Of a DNA stretch of 64,000 bases, positions 17,651 to 26,150 are shown one piece after another; within the stretch, counting starts at the first letter, position 1, and each line of letters opens with the position of its first letter. The stretch comes from Aquabacter sp040755535 (lineage in GTDB: Bacteria; Pseudomonadota; Alphaproteobacteria; Rhizobiales; Xanthobacteraceae): positions 1 through 64,000 of the forward strand of contig JBFMAV010000007.1 of NCBI GenBank assembly GCA_040755535.1. Direction: 5' to 3'. Both the position numbers and the translations under genes were made by a program. Below the pieces are notes generated by a model, which worked only from the letters and a program-made list of their open reading frames with translations, was not told where the DNA came from and searched no databases.

Positions 17651-19444
17651 TCAGGCGCTGCGGGCGTCCTTGCGGGCCATGAAGGCGCGGAACCCGCCAT
17701 AGTCGGTGATGTCGGGACATCCTTGCGTGCCCACCGCCTCGGCGAGGAAGCCCGTCACTTGGCGGCCATCGGCCAAGGTCACCCGGCCGAGGCCGAGCGG
17801 GGCCGGAATACGCGCCAACAGGCGACCGATTCCCTCGAAGGGTAGCGACCAGACCTCCCCGGCAATGGCCGCGCCGCCGCTCTCCACCTGCACAACACCG
17901 GGTCGCGCCACCGGGCCGTCCAGCAGAGACATGCGATAGAGCGGGGCGGTTTCCACCGCGCTCACCAGCCGCCCGCCCAGCTCCAGCAACTCCCCGTTCA
18001 GGCCCATCCCCGACAGATGGGCGCCGAAGACGCACAGGTCCAGCCGGCGCGGGTCGGTGGTTTCGGGCAGCGGTTCGGGGTGGTGCCGCTCCCCTGAGGC
18101 CCCCAGGGGGAGGTCTCCCGCCGCCACGAAAGCTCGCGCCAGACTGGCCACCTCGGCATCCCGTCCGGCCGGCGCCAGCAAGGTGATGCCGTAGGGGCGG
18201 CCATCGTCGGCGATGACGTTGGGAACGGCCGTGCCGCACAGGTCCATCAGGTTGACGAAATTGGTGTAGGTGCCGTTGCGGGAATTGAGGCGGATATTGT
18301 CCGCAAGCACGGCCTCCAGCGCGTATGGGGTCGGCGCGGTGGGCAGCAGGATCGCATCAAGCTCGGCCAGAACCGGATCGACCTTGGCCTTCAGCTCCCG
18401 CAGGCGATAGAGCGCGCGGAACGCATCGGCCGCGCTGGCGCGCCCGCCTGGCTCGGTGATGGCGCGGGTGACGGGATGGACGGCGTCCGGGTTGGTGGTC
18501 AGCAACGGCTCGGCCACGATCCAGCGCTCCGCCACCCACGGCCCCTCATAAAGGAGACGCGCGCATTCCGCGAACGGCGTGTAGTCGATGGTAACAAGAT
18601 CGGCGCCCAGCGCGGAAAAGCGGGCGAGGGCCGCCTCATAGGCCGCGGCGGCCTGCGTATCGCCGAAAAACTCCCTCTGGTCGGGGGGCAGAATGCCGAG
18701 GCGCGCGGGCGCGCGCATCGCGCCGAGATCGCCCAGCGGAAGCGGCCGGGAATACGGGTCGGCGGCATCATCGCCCGCCATGACGTGCAGCGCCGCCATG
18801 GCATCATCCACGGTGAGCGCGAACACCGAGATGCAGTCCAGGGTGCGGCAGGCGGGGACGAGGCCGGTATTGGGAACAAGGCCGAGGCTGGGCTTGATGC
18901 CGACGATGTTCTGCATCATCGCCGGAACGCGGCCGGAGCCGGCAGTGTCCGTGCCGAGCGCCAGCGGCACGATCCCGGCCGAGACGGCACTGGCCGACCC
19001 GGACGAGGAGCCGCCGGGCACGAGGCTCGCATTGAAGGCATTGCGCGGGACGCCATAGGGCGAGCGCGTGCCGACGAGGCCCGTGGCGAACTGATCGAGA
19101 TTGGTCTTGCCGACGATCAGCGCGCCCGCCGCGCGCAGGCGTGCGACCACGGTCGCGTCCTCCGCCGGCACATAGGCGAAGGCCGGGCAGGCGGCTGTGG
19201 TTGGCACGTCCTTGACGTCGATATTGTCCTTGATGGCGATGGGGATGCCATAAAGCGGCAGATCGCGGCTCGCCCCCGCTTCCAGCACGGCCGCCTCGGC
19301 CAGAAGATCGGCCTCGGGGCGCAGCGTGATGAAGAGGGCGGGGTCGTCATGGACGGCGATCCGGCGATAGGTCTCGCGGACGGTCTCGCTTGGCGTGCGC
19401 TCTCCGGCGCGGTGGGCGGCCAAGAGGGAAGCGAGCGTGTCCAT
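17651..19444 (-). CDS. atzF: allophanate hydrolase
   Basis: 597-aa amidase-signature enzyme that hydrolyses allophanate to ammonia and CO2, the second step of the urea amidolyase route. The Ser-cisSer-Lys triad is visible: Lys in GIPIAIKDNIDV, cis-Ser in PGGSSSGSAS and Ser in GTDTAGSGR. The C-terminal ~150 residues form the allophanate-hydrolase-specific domain (LCVFGAHLSGMGLNGEL to DITDYGGFRAFM). AGGAG precedes the ATG. Unusually, no urea carboxylase or biuret/cyanurate gene is adjacent, so its substrate supply is not explained locally. A degenerate copy of the NMG-locus palindrome lies about 126 bp upstream. Confidence 0.88.
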   Translation of the reverse strand: MDTLASLLAAHRAGERTPSETVRETYRRIAVHDDPALFITLRPEADLLAEAAVLEAGASRDLPLYGIPIAIKDNIDVKDVPTTAACPAFAYVPAEDATVVARLRAAGALIVGKTNLDQFATGLVGTRSPYGVPRNAFNASLVPGGSSSGSASAVSAGIVPLALGTDTAGSGRVPAMMQNIVGIKPSLGLVPNTGLVPACRTLDCISVFALTVDDAMAALHVMAGDDAADPYSRPLPLGDLGAMRAPARLGILPPDQREFFGDTQAAAAYEAALARFSALGADLVTIDYTPFAECARLLYEGPWVAERWIVAEPLLTTNPDAVHPVTRAITEPGGRASAADAFRALYRLRELKAKVDPVLAELDAILLPTAPTPYALEAVLADNIRLNSRNGTYTNFVNLMDLCGTAVPNVIADDGRPYGITLLAPAGRDAEVASLARAFVAAGDLPLGASGERHHPEPLPETTDPRRLDLCVFGAHLSGMGLNGELLELGGRLVSAVETAPLYRMSLLDGPVARPGVVQVESGGAAIAGEVWSLPFEGIGRLLARIPAPLGLGRVTLADGRQVTGFLAEAVGTQGCPDITDYGGFRAFMARKDARSA

Positions 19445-19569
19445 GGCAACTCCTGAAAAACCTGCCGGTCAAACCTGACAGTCATCACTGCGGGTCGCGG
19501 GGAAGCGACCGTACTGGAGTTGGTAGCAGGAACCGCGCCAAGTGGGCGCGACGGGGAAATTCCGGGTAA

Positions 19570-19584
19570 GTTCCTGTTAGGCAA
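19570..19584. promoter_or_regulatory. degenerate TTTCCT-N3-AGGAAA-like palindrome upstream of atzF
   Basis: GTTCCTGTTAGGCAA matches 13 of 15 positions of the element found upstream of mgsA, including the GTT spacer. It lies in the 296-bp gap upstream of atzF. The rest of that gap is AT-richer than its surroundings and holds no gene. Whether the XRE-cupin regulator binds here is an inference. Confidence 0.35.
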
Positions 19585-19710
19585 TCCTAAAAATCTGATC
19601 CAATCGTTCGGCAGGGATCGTCGGCGCGCCGGATCACTCGCTTACGATGATGATATATTGCGCATGGTGGTCAAGAAATAATCTGAAAATCACGACTTGT
19701 ATGCAGTGAG

Positions 19711-19733
19711 CGGCGCGCCTCCGGGGCGCGCCG
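19711..19733 (-). terminator. GC-rich hairpin after the small membrane protein gene
   Basis: A perfect 9-bp stem CGGCGCGCC / GGCGCGCCG with loop TCCGG lies 8 bp past the stop of the minus-strand gene at 19741. It lacks a T-run, so it may act as a 3'-end stabiliser or a weak terminator. Confidence 0.35.
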
Positions 19734-19740
19734 TCGCGGT

Positions 19741-19935
19741 TCACTGCGCGGGTGTGACGGGGGTGGTGGGCGATCCGGGATTGGCCGGGGTCGCCGGCGC
19801 GGCGGGCGAGGCCGGCACGTTGTTCGGCGCGGTCTCTGTCATTTCAGGCGTTCCGCGGCCGGAAAACATGACCGCGGCGCCCACCGCGAGGACGAGGACG
19901 ATGGCGCCCATCATCACGGTCGTGGAACGTGACAT
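19741..19935 (-). CDS. small membrane protein with Pro/Ala-rich tail (64 aa)
   Basis: An N-terminal hydrophobic helix (residues 7-26) follows MSRSTTV. A flexible tail rich in Pro, Ala and Thr (SPAAPATPANPGS) follows. GGAGTGAAG lies upstream of the ATG. No family is recognised. It sits alone between purU and atzF, ending in a hairpin. It is plausibly a single-pass inner-membrane protein with a periplasmic tail. The small size keeps the call tentative. Confidence 0.5.
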   Translation of the reverse strand: MSRSTTVMMGAIVLVLAVGAAVMFSGRGTPEMTETAPNNVPASPAAPATPANPGSPTTPVTPAQ

Positions 19936-20003
19936 GGTTCTTCACTCCGTTGCGTCTGTCTGGATAACGCAACGGAAGGGAGTTGGTTCGCCGCCTGTGC
20001 CGG

Positions 20004-20873
20004 TCAGTCGCGGAACACCACCGTCTTGCTGCCGTTCGGCAGAACCCGGTCCTCCAGATACCAGGAGATGGCCCGCGCGAGCACGCGCCGCTCGATGTCG
20101 CGGCCCTTGCGCACCAGATCCTCGGGCGTGTCCTGGTGGGAGATGCGCTCCACGTCCTGCTCGATGATCGGCCCTTCATCGAGATCCGAGGTCACGAAAT
20201 GGGAGGTGGCGCCCATGAGCTTCACGCCCCGGGCATGGGCCTGATGATAGGGCTTGGCGCCCTTGAAGCCGGGCAGGAAGGAATGGTGGATGTTGATGCA
20301 GCGTCCGCTGAGCTTGGCCGAGAGACCGTCGGAGAGCACCTGCATGTAGCGGGCAAGCACCGCCAGTTCCGACCCGGAGTCCTTGAAGATGCGCCAGATC
20401 TCCGCTTCCTGCTCCAGCTTGGTGGCCTTGGTCACCGGGAGATAGTGGAAGGGGATGTCCGAGAAATCGAGATGGGCATAGGTCTCGCGCGGATAGTTCG
20501 AGATGATGCCGGAAATCTCCATGGGGATTTCCCCGATCCGCCAGCGATAGAGCAGATCGGCAAGGCAATGGTCGAATTTGGAGACCAGCAGCAGAACCCG
20601 CCGCTTCTCGGCGCGATCCCGAATCTGCCAGGTGAGGCCAAGACCCTCCGCGACCGACGCGAAAGACGCGCGGATCCCGGACAATTCTGCGTCCCCTTCC
20701 ACCACGTTGAAGACCACGCGCATGAAGAAGCGGCCGCTCTCCGTATCGTCGAACTGCTGCGCCTCCAGGATGTTGCACCCCTGCTCGAACAGGAAGGTCG
20801 AGACCCGCGCCACGATGCCGGGGCGGTTGGGGCAGGAGAGGGTGAGGATGAACTGACGATCAGGCGCGGTCAT
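20004..20873 (-). CDS. purU: formyltetrahydrofolate deformylase
   Basis: 289 aa, the usual PurU length. An N-terminal ACT domain (residues 5-80, LSCPNRPGIVARVSTFL) is followed by a formyltransferase-fold domain with the active-site segment INIHHSFLPGFKGAKPYHQA and GATSHFVTSDLDEGPII. It releases formate from 10-formyl-H4F. It is the last gene of the mgdABCD arm, 64 bp after the gamma-like subunit gene. There it would drain one-carbon units that the dehydrogenase loads onto tetrahydrofolate. folD and fchA are not in the window. Confidence 0.92.
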   Translation of the reverse strand: MTAPDRQFILTLSCPNRPGIVARVSTFLFEQGCNILEAQQFDDTESGRFFMRVVFNVVEGDAELSGIRASFASVAEGLGLTWQIRDRAEKRRVLLLVSKFDHCLADLLYRWRIGEIPMEISGIISNYPRETYAHLDFSDIPFHYLPVTKATKLEQEAEIWRIFKDSGSELAVLARYMQVLSDGLSAKLSGRCINIHHSFLPGFKGAKPYHQAHARGVKLMGATSHFVTSDLDEGPIIEQDVERISHQDTPEDLVRKGRDIERRVLARAISWYLEDRVLPNGSKTVVFRD

Positions 20874-20937
20874 GGGACGACTCGGAGCAGGAGCGAATGG
20901 GAACGGGCGAAGGAAGACAGCGCGCGGCGGGCCGCCG

Positions 20938-21549
20938 TCAACCTCGCTGCGGCCCGGTCATTTCGAGCCCGTAGCCGGCGGCGGCACTGGCCAAGGCCCG
21001 AAGAAAGGCCGGGGCGAAGGAGCGCGGAACCGCGAAGCGATAGGCCGGTGCGTCGTTCAACTGCCAGAAGGTGAGCGGAATGAGCGCGACCAGCGTCGCC
21101 GCCGCGTCCGCCGGCCCGAAGGCGCTCGGATGGAGGTCCAGCGGCACGAGCTTTTCAAGGGCGGCGGTGACCTGCGGGCCATAGAGGTCCAGCACGAGGT
21201 TTGCGTCGCTCTGGTCGGTGACGGCGGCACAGTAGGAAAAGCGGTCCGCGAGACGCTGCAGCAGCGTTTCTCCGCCCGGCGTGGCGCTCACCAGCCAGCG
21301 GCCGGGGCCCACGCCGACGAAGGAGACGTCGCCCGCGAAGCTGACTTTCGGCGCATCGACAAGGGCGATGCCGAAGGTTTCGAGCGCGGCCCGTGCCACC
21401 TCCTCGGCCTTGCCCTTTCGGGCGACGACCAAGGCGAGGCCAAGCTGTGTCACCGGGTCGGCGATGACGCCCGCGTCGCCCTCGCCGCGCCCATGGCGGC
21501 CGGGGGGGAGGAGGTCGGTGACCGGAAGGTCGGACAGGATCTCAGACAC
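20938..21549 (-). CDS. mgdD/soxG: N-methylglutamate dehydrogenase / sarcosine oxidase gamma-like subunit
   Basis: 203-aa SoxG-family subunit, related to the GcvT folate-binding fold (FVGVGPGRWLVSATPGG, then FGPADAAATLVALIPLTFWQL). I chose the GTG at 21549 (VSEILSDL), which overlaps the end of the alpha-subunit gene by 8 nt. A frame extending to 21627 lies wholly inside that gene. It is the fourth subunit of the heterotetramer. Proximity to mgsABC-gmaS favours the N-methylglutamate rather than the sarcosine enzyme. Confidence 0.82.
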   Translation of the reverse strand: MSEILSDLPVTDLLPPGRHGRGEGDAGVIADPVTQLGLALVVARKGKAEEVARAALETFGIALVDAPKVSFAGDVSFVGVGPGRWLVSATPGGETLLQRLADRFSYCAAVTDQSDANLVLDLYGPQVTAALEKLVPLDLHPSAFGPADAAATLVALIPLTFWQLNDAPAYRFAVPRSFAPAFLRALASAAAGYGLEMTGPQRG

Positions 21550-24502
21550 GCAACCGCTCCCCTTCCGGATCGACAAAGGCGGGATGGCAGATTTCGACGG
21601 GAATGTCGCCGCCGCGCACCGGGTCATAGGCCCGCACCGTTTCGCCGATGCGCTCCGGCCCGCGAACGATGAGGCCGAGGCCGATCCAGTGGCCGAGCGT
21701 CGGCGAAAAGGCGACGGAGGTCATGTATCCCTCGTCATTGGCCGTGGTGGCGCTGCGGCCGTGGGGCAGGAAGTGGGCGCCCGCCCGCAGCCGGTCCTTG
21801 GGGTCCACCGGCTTGAAGCCCACCAGCATGGGCCGGTCCGCCTCCAGGAAAGCGGGGCGCTGCGAGAGCACCCGGCCCACATAATCCTTCTTGGTGGAGG
21901 CCATGCGCCCGAGGCCAAGGTCGCGGGCCGCCGTGTGGCCATTCAGCTCGTTGCCCGAGACATGGCCCTTTTCAATGCGCATCACGCCGAGCGCCTCGGT
22001 GCCGTAGGGCGTGATGTCATAGGGCGCGCCGGCCGCCATCAGCGCCTCCACGAGGCGGCTGCCCTGGCGGGCGGGAACGGCGATCTCGTAGCCCAATTCG
22101 CCTGAGAAGGAGACGCGGAAGAGGCGCGCCGGCACGCCGCCCATGACGGACCCTTGCGCGACGCCCATGAAGGGCAGCGCCTCATTGGAGACGTCGAGGC
22201 CGTCCACCACCTGCTCCAGGAAAGCGCGGGCGCGCGGGCCGGCGATGGAGATCTGCGCCCATTGCTCGGAGACCGAGGCCATCTGCACGTCGAGGTCCGG
22301 CCACAACACCTGGAGGCAGAATTCCAGATGCTGATAGACCTTCGCGGCATTGGCCGTGGTGGTCGTCATCAAGAAATGCTCCGGGCCGAGGCGCGAGGTG
22401 GTGCCGTCATCCATGACGATCCCGTCCTCGCGCAGCATCACGCCATAGCGCGCGCGGCCTACCGCTAGGGTCGAGAAGGTGTTGATATAGACGCGGTCGA
22501 GGAAGGCGGCGGCATCCGGGCCCTGGATGTCGATCTTGCCGAAGGTCGAGACATCGATGAGGCCGACGCCGGTGCGGGTTGCCTTCACCTCGCGGTTCAC
22601 GGTTTCCAGCCAGTCCCGTTCGCCGGCGCGCGGGAAATATTGCGCCCGCAGCCATAGGCCCGCTTCCACGAAGACCGCGCCCTTCCCGCGCGCCCAGGCA
22701 TGGCTGGGGGTCGGCCGCGTGGCGCGGAAATCCTTGCCGCGATGATGCCCCGCCAGCGCACCGAGCGCGACCGGGGTATAGGGCGGGCGGAACAAGGTGG
22801 TGCCCGTCTCCCCCACTGCCTGACCGGTGAGCGTCGCCATGATGGCGAGGCCGGTGACGTTGGAAGTACGGCCCTGGTCGGTCGCCATGCCGAGCGTGGT
22901 GTAGCGCTTCAGCAATTCCACCGCCCGGAAGCCTTCGGCATGGGCGATCTTGATGTCCTTGGCGGTCACGTCGTTCTGGAGATCGACGAAGGCCGGTCCG
23001 CGCGAATGCGCCACGTGCCAGAAGGGCGCCACGGTGACGGGATTGTCGCGCGCCTGGGGCACCGGCGTTGGGCTCGCAGAGAAGCCGAGGTCCGACACCG
23101 CCTCATTGCCCATGGCCGCGCCCGTGGTGAGGCAGCGCGCCAGCGAATGCTCGCCCCGCGCCGAGCCCGCCACCCGCATGCCGGGCGGGCACGCGCCGGG
23201 CACGAAGCCGGCAATGTCCGCGCGATAAACGGGCTTTCCGCCCATATGGCTGGTCAGTCCGATATTCGGGCTGGAGCCACCCGAAACGGCGAGCACGTCC
23301 GCCGCGATCCGCTGGTCACCCGAGGGCGTGCGCACCGTGACGCCGGTGAGAAGCCGTCCGGAGGTGGCGATGACCTGCGCGCCGGAAATGACGCGGATGC
23401 CGCGCCGGTTCGCCCGCTCCATCTGGATTGCCGGCGCTTCATCGCGCACATCCACGATGGCCGCGATCTCGACCCCGGCCGCCGCCGCGTCGAAGGCGGC
23501 CGACCACGCATAGCCGTTATTGGCGAACACCACCGCGCGCTTTCCGGGCGCGGCGGCATAGCGGACCGCATAGGTGCGCAGCGCCTGGGCCGACATGACG
23601 CCGGGCCGGTCGTTGCCGCCGAACACGATGGGCCGGTCAATGGCGCCGGACGCGAGCACGGAGCGTTTCGCGATGATCTTCCAATAGCGCTGGCGCGGCA
23701 TGAAGGCGGACGGGACGGGGAGATGGTCCGCCACTTTTTCCACCGCGCCGAACGTGCCGGAATCATAGGCGCCGAAGACGGTGGTGCGGCGCATCACCCG
23801 GACGTTGGGCAGGGACGCCAGTTCCGCTTCCGCCTTCGCCACGAAGGCGAGCGCGGGCGCGTCGTCAATCTCGGAGACTTCCGACAGGAGCCGGCCCCCG
23901 AGCCGGAAATCCTCGTCGGCGAGGATCACACGCGCACCGCTGCGTCCCGCCACCAAGGCGGCCATGAGGCCGGCGGGGCCGGCGCCGATGACCAGCAGGT
24001 CGCAGAAGGCGAACGCCTTCTCATAGCTGTCGGGGTCCGGCTGTTCCGCCCCGCGCCCGAGGCCCGCAGCACGGCGGATCACCGGCTCATAGAGCTTCTC
24101 CCACAGGGCGGCGGGCCACATGAAGGTCTTGTAGTAGAAGCCGGCACCCAGCAGCGGCGAGAACAGGCCGTTCACCGCCTGGATGTCGAAATCCAGACTC
24201 GGCCAACGGTTCTGGCTCTCGGCGGAAAGCCCGTCATACAACTCGACGACGGTGGCGCGGGTGTTGGGCTCGCGCCGCGCTCCCGCGCGCAATTCCACCA
24301 GCGCGTTGGGCTCTTCCGATCCGGCCGAGAAGATGCCGCGCGGACGGTGATATTTGAACGAGCGGCCGACGAGGCGCACATCGTTCGCAAGCAAGGCGGA
24401 GGCGAGCGTGTCCCCCGCATAGCCGCGCATGGCCTTGCCGTCGAAGGTGAAGGCCAAGGGCTTGGAGCGGTCGATCAGACCGCCTTCGGACAGGCGGCTC
24501 AT
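21542..24502 (-). CDS. mgdC/soxA: N-methylglutamate dehydrogenase / sarcosine oxidase alpha-like subunit
   Basis: 986-aa large subunit. An N-terminal Fer2_4-like domain (about 15-100) is followed by an NAD/FAD-type Rossmann region beginning DLLVIGAGPAGLMAALVAG near 165. The C-terminal ~370 residues form a GcvT-like folate-binding domain (from about 620, GVGLIDVSTFGKIDIQGPDA). In this family the methyl group oxidised at the flavin leaves as methylene-H4F. The ATG at 24502 overlaps the delta-subunit stop as ATGA. The open frame further upstream is an arginine-rich shadow. Context with gmaS/mgsABC supports NMG dehydrogenase, but a sarcosine role cannot be excluded by reading alone. Confidence 0.87.
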   Translation of the reverse strand: MSRLSEGGLIDRSKPLAFTFDGKAMRGYAGDTLASALLANDVRLVGRSFKYHRPRGIFSAGSEEPNALVELRAGARREPNTRATVVELYDGLSAESQNRWPSLDFDIQAVNGLFSPLLGAGFYYKTFMWPAALWEKLYEPVIRRAAGLGRGAEQPDPDSYEKAFAFCDLLVIGAGPAGLMAALVAGRSGARVILADEDFRLGGRLLSEVSEIDDAPALAFVAKAEAELASLPNVRVMRRTTVFGAYDSGTFGAVEKVADHLPVPSAFMPRQRYWKIIAKRSVLASGAIDRPIVFGGNDRPGVMSAQALRTYAVRYAAAPGKRAVVFANNGYAWSAAFDAAAAGVEIAAIVDVRDEAPAIQMERANRRGIRVISGAQVIATSGRLLTGVTVRTPSGDQRIAADVLAVSGGSSPNIGLTSHMGGKPVYRADIAGFVPGACPPGMRVAGSARGEHSLARCLTTGAAMGNEAVSDLGFSASPTPVPQARDNPVTVAPFWHVAHSRGPAFVDLQNDVTAKDIKIAHAEGFRAVELLKRYTTLGMATDQGRTSNVTGLAIMATLTGQAVGETGTTLFRPPYTPVALGALAGHHRGKDFRATRPTPSHAWARGKGAVFVEAGLWLRAQYFPRAGERDWLETVNREVKATRTGVGLIDVSTFGKIDIQGPDAAAFLDRVYINTFSTLAVGRARYGVMLREDGIVMDDGTTSRLGPEHFLMTTTTANAAKVYQHLEFCLQVLWPDLDVQMASVSEQWAQISIAGPRARAFLEQVVDGLDVSNEALPFMGVAQGSVMGGVPARLFRVSFSGELGYEIAVPARQGSRLVEALMAAGAPYDITPYGTEALGVMRIEKGHVSGNELNGHTAARDLGLGRMASTKKDYVGRVLSQRPAFLEADRPMLVGFKPVDPKDRLRAGAHFLPHGRSATTANDEGYMTSVAFSPTLGHWIGLGLIVRGPERIGETVRAYDPVRGGDIPVEICHPAFVDPEGERLRV

Positions 24503-24765
24503 GGACGCTCTCCCGCGGCGAACGTGGCCCCGGCGATGGCATGGGTGCGGGTGTCGCGCTCGACGATCACCCAGCGGCGGCAGCCGGCGCCGTGATACCA
24601 AAGCTCGCGCAACGTCCCGGCGGGATTGTCCCGCAGATAGACGTAATCGTGGAATGCCTCGGCCGCGTCGGCAGCGGCGGGGTCGGGACGCTGCGGGGCC
24701 GCGTCTCCCAGATAGGAAAATTCGTGGGAGTCGCGCAGGCCGCAATAGGGGCAGGGGAGGCGCAT
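24499..24765 (-). CDS. mgdB/soxD: N-methylglutamate dehydrogenase / sarcosine oxidase delta-like subunit
   Basis: 88-aa SoxD-family subunit. The zinc-binding N-terminus LPCPYCGLRDSHEF and the WYHGAGCRRWVIVERDT segment carry the family's cysteines and histidines. It is encoded 15 bp after the beta-like subunit and overlaps the alpha-like subunit start by 4 nt, so all subunits are translationally linked. It is a structural component of the heterotetramer. Confidence 0.87.
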   Translation of the reverse strand: MRLPCPYCGLRDSHEFSYLGDAAPQRPDPAAADAAEAFHDYVYLRDNPAGTLRELWYHGAGCRRWVIVERDTRTHAIAGATFAAGERP

Positions 24766-24780
24766 GGTTCTATGCCTCGC

Positions 24781-26034
24781 TCAGTGGAGGTTCGGCTGCG
24801 GGCCGACCCCTTTTTCATCGATGATGTGTCCGGTGCGGAAACGGTCCAGCCGGTAGGCGGCGTTCAGCGCATGGGGCGCGTCCTTGGCGAGCGTCCAGGC
24901 GAAGCACCAGCCGGAGGCCGGCGTCGCCTTGAAGCCTCCATAGTTCCAGCCGCAATTCAGATAGAGCCCGGGCAGCGGCCCCACATCGATGATGGGGGAG
25001 CCGTCCATGCTCATGTCCATGATGCCGCCCCAGGAGCGCAGCATGCGCAGCCGGCCGATCTGCGGCATCAGCGCCATGCCGGCCTCGCACACATCCTCCA
25101 CCACGGGAAGATTGCCGCGCTGGGCATAGGAATTGTAGCCGTCGATATCGCCGCCGAAGACAAGGCCGCCCTTGTCCGATTGGCTGATATAGAAATGCCC
25201 CATGCCGAAGGTGACGACGCCCGGCACCAGCGGCTTCAGCCCTTCCGAGACGAAGGCGGTGAGGACGTGACTTTCGATGGGCATGCGCAGATCGAGCAGG
25301 CGCGTGAGGCGCGACGTGGACCCGGCAACCGCCAATCCCACCTTGCCGGCATGGATGGGGCCGCGCGTGGTCTCGACACCGACCACCGCGCCATTCTCGC
25401 GCAGGAAGCCGGTCACCTCGCAATTCTGGACGATATCGACGCCGAGCTGATCGGCGGCGCGGGCATAGCCCCAGACCACCGCATCATGCCGCGCGGTGCC
25501 GCCCCGGCGCTGCAGCAGGCCGCCTTTGATGGGGAAGCGCGCATTGTCGAAATTCAGGAACGGGGCATGGGCCCGCACGCCCGCCTCGTCCAGCAATTCG
25601 CTGTCCGCTCCCGAAAGGCGCATGGCATTGCCGCGCCGGGCATAGGCGTCGCGCTGGGCGTCGGAATGATAGAGGTTCAGCACGCCGCGCTGGGACACCA
25701 TGGCGTTGTAGTTCAGGTCCTGCTCCAGCCCTTCCCAGAGCTTCATGGACCATTCGTAGAAGGGCTCATTGCCCGGCAGCAGGTAATTGGAGCGGATGAT
25801 GGTCGTGTTCCGCCCCGCATTGCCCGAGCCGATATAGCCCTTTTCCAGCACCGCCACGTTGCGGATGCCGTGTTCCTTGGCGAGGTAATAGGCGGTCGCG
25901 AGGCCGTGGCCGCCGCCGCCGACGATGATCACGTCATAGCGGGGCTTGGGCGCCGCATCCCGCCAGGCGGGTTGCCAGCGCGTCTGCCCGGTCAGGGCAT
26001 TGGCGAGGAGCGAGAAGACGGAATAGCGGCTCAT
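24781..26034 (-). CDS. mgdA/soxB: N-methylglutamate dehydrogenase / sarcosine oxidase beta-like subunit
   Basis: 417-aa FAD-dependent amine oxidoreductase. A dinucleotide-binding motif VIIVGGGGHGLATAYYLA lies near residue 34. The conserved GTARHDAVVWGYAR contains the histidine equivalent to the covalent FMN site of heterotetrameric sarcosine oxidase. The C-terminus (DMSMDGSPIIDVGP, GWNYGGFKATPASGWCFA) is typical. I chose the ATG at 26034, MSRYSVFSLLANALTGQTRW, the standard N-terminus. The frame is open 24 codons further. It is the first gene of the arm. The oxidative step converts N-methylglutamate to glutamate plus a one-carbon unit. Confidence 0.88.
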   Translation of the reverse strand: MSRYSVFSLLANALTGQTRWQPAWRDAAPKPRYDVIIVGGGGHGLATAYYLAKEHGIRNVAVLEKGYIGSGNAGRNTTIIRSNYLLPGNEPFYEWSMKLWEGLEQDLNYNAMVSQRGVLNLYHSDAQRDAYARRGNAMRLSGADSELLDEAGVRAHAPFLNFDNARFPIKGGLLQRRGGTARHDAVVWGYARAADQLGVDIVQNCEVTGFLRENGAVVGVETTRGPIHAGKVGLAVAGSTSRLTRLLDLRMPIESHVLTAFVSEGLKPLVPGVVTFGMGHFYISQSDKGGLVFGGDIDGYNSYAQRGNLPVVEDVCEAGMALMPQIGRLRMLRSWGGIMDMSMDGSPIIDVGPLPGLYLNCGWNYGGFKATPASGWCFAWTLAKDAPHALNAAYRLDRFRTGHIIDEKGVGPQPNLH

Positions 26035-26113
26035 GGGCGCTCGCGAGCTTCGCCACGGGGGCGGGGGTCCATCATTAACTGAAATGACTATCTCAGCCTC
26101 AGCCATGATGTAA

Positions 26114-26130
26114 TATAAATGTTGCTTATA
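26114..26130. promoter_or_regulatory. inverted repeat TATAA-N7-TTATA between mgdA and the LysR gene
   Basis: TATAAATGTTGCTTATA is an interrupted palindrome with 5-bp arms that fits the T-N11-A rule for LysR sites. It lies in the 116-bp divergent gap, 80 bp upstream of the mgdA-like start and 20 bp upstream of the LysR start. That is a usual position for an autoregulatory LysR site. Confidence 0.45.
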
Positions 26131-26150
26131 GTATGGGCGGTGAGGGTGGC

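Noticed and set aside
24503..24745. 81-residue N-terminal extension of the alpha-like subunit
   Set aside because: It lies inside the delta-subunit gene in another frame, is arginine-rich, and the downstream ATG overlaps the delta stop as ATGA.
20938..26034. Interpretation as an ordinary sarcosine oxidase operon
   Set aside because: Possible from subunit homology alone, and purU neighbours such operons too. The nearby gmaS and mgsABC make the N-methylglutamate enzyme the better reading. The alternative is kept in the entries.
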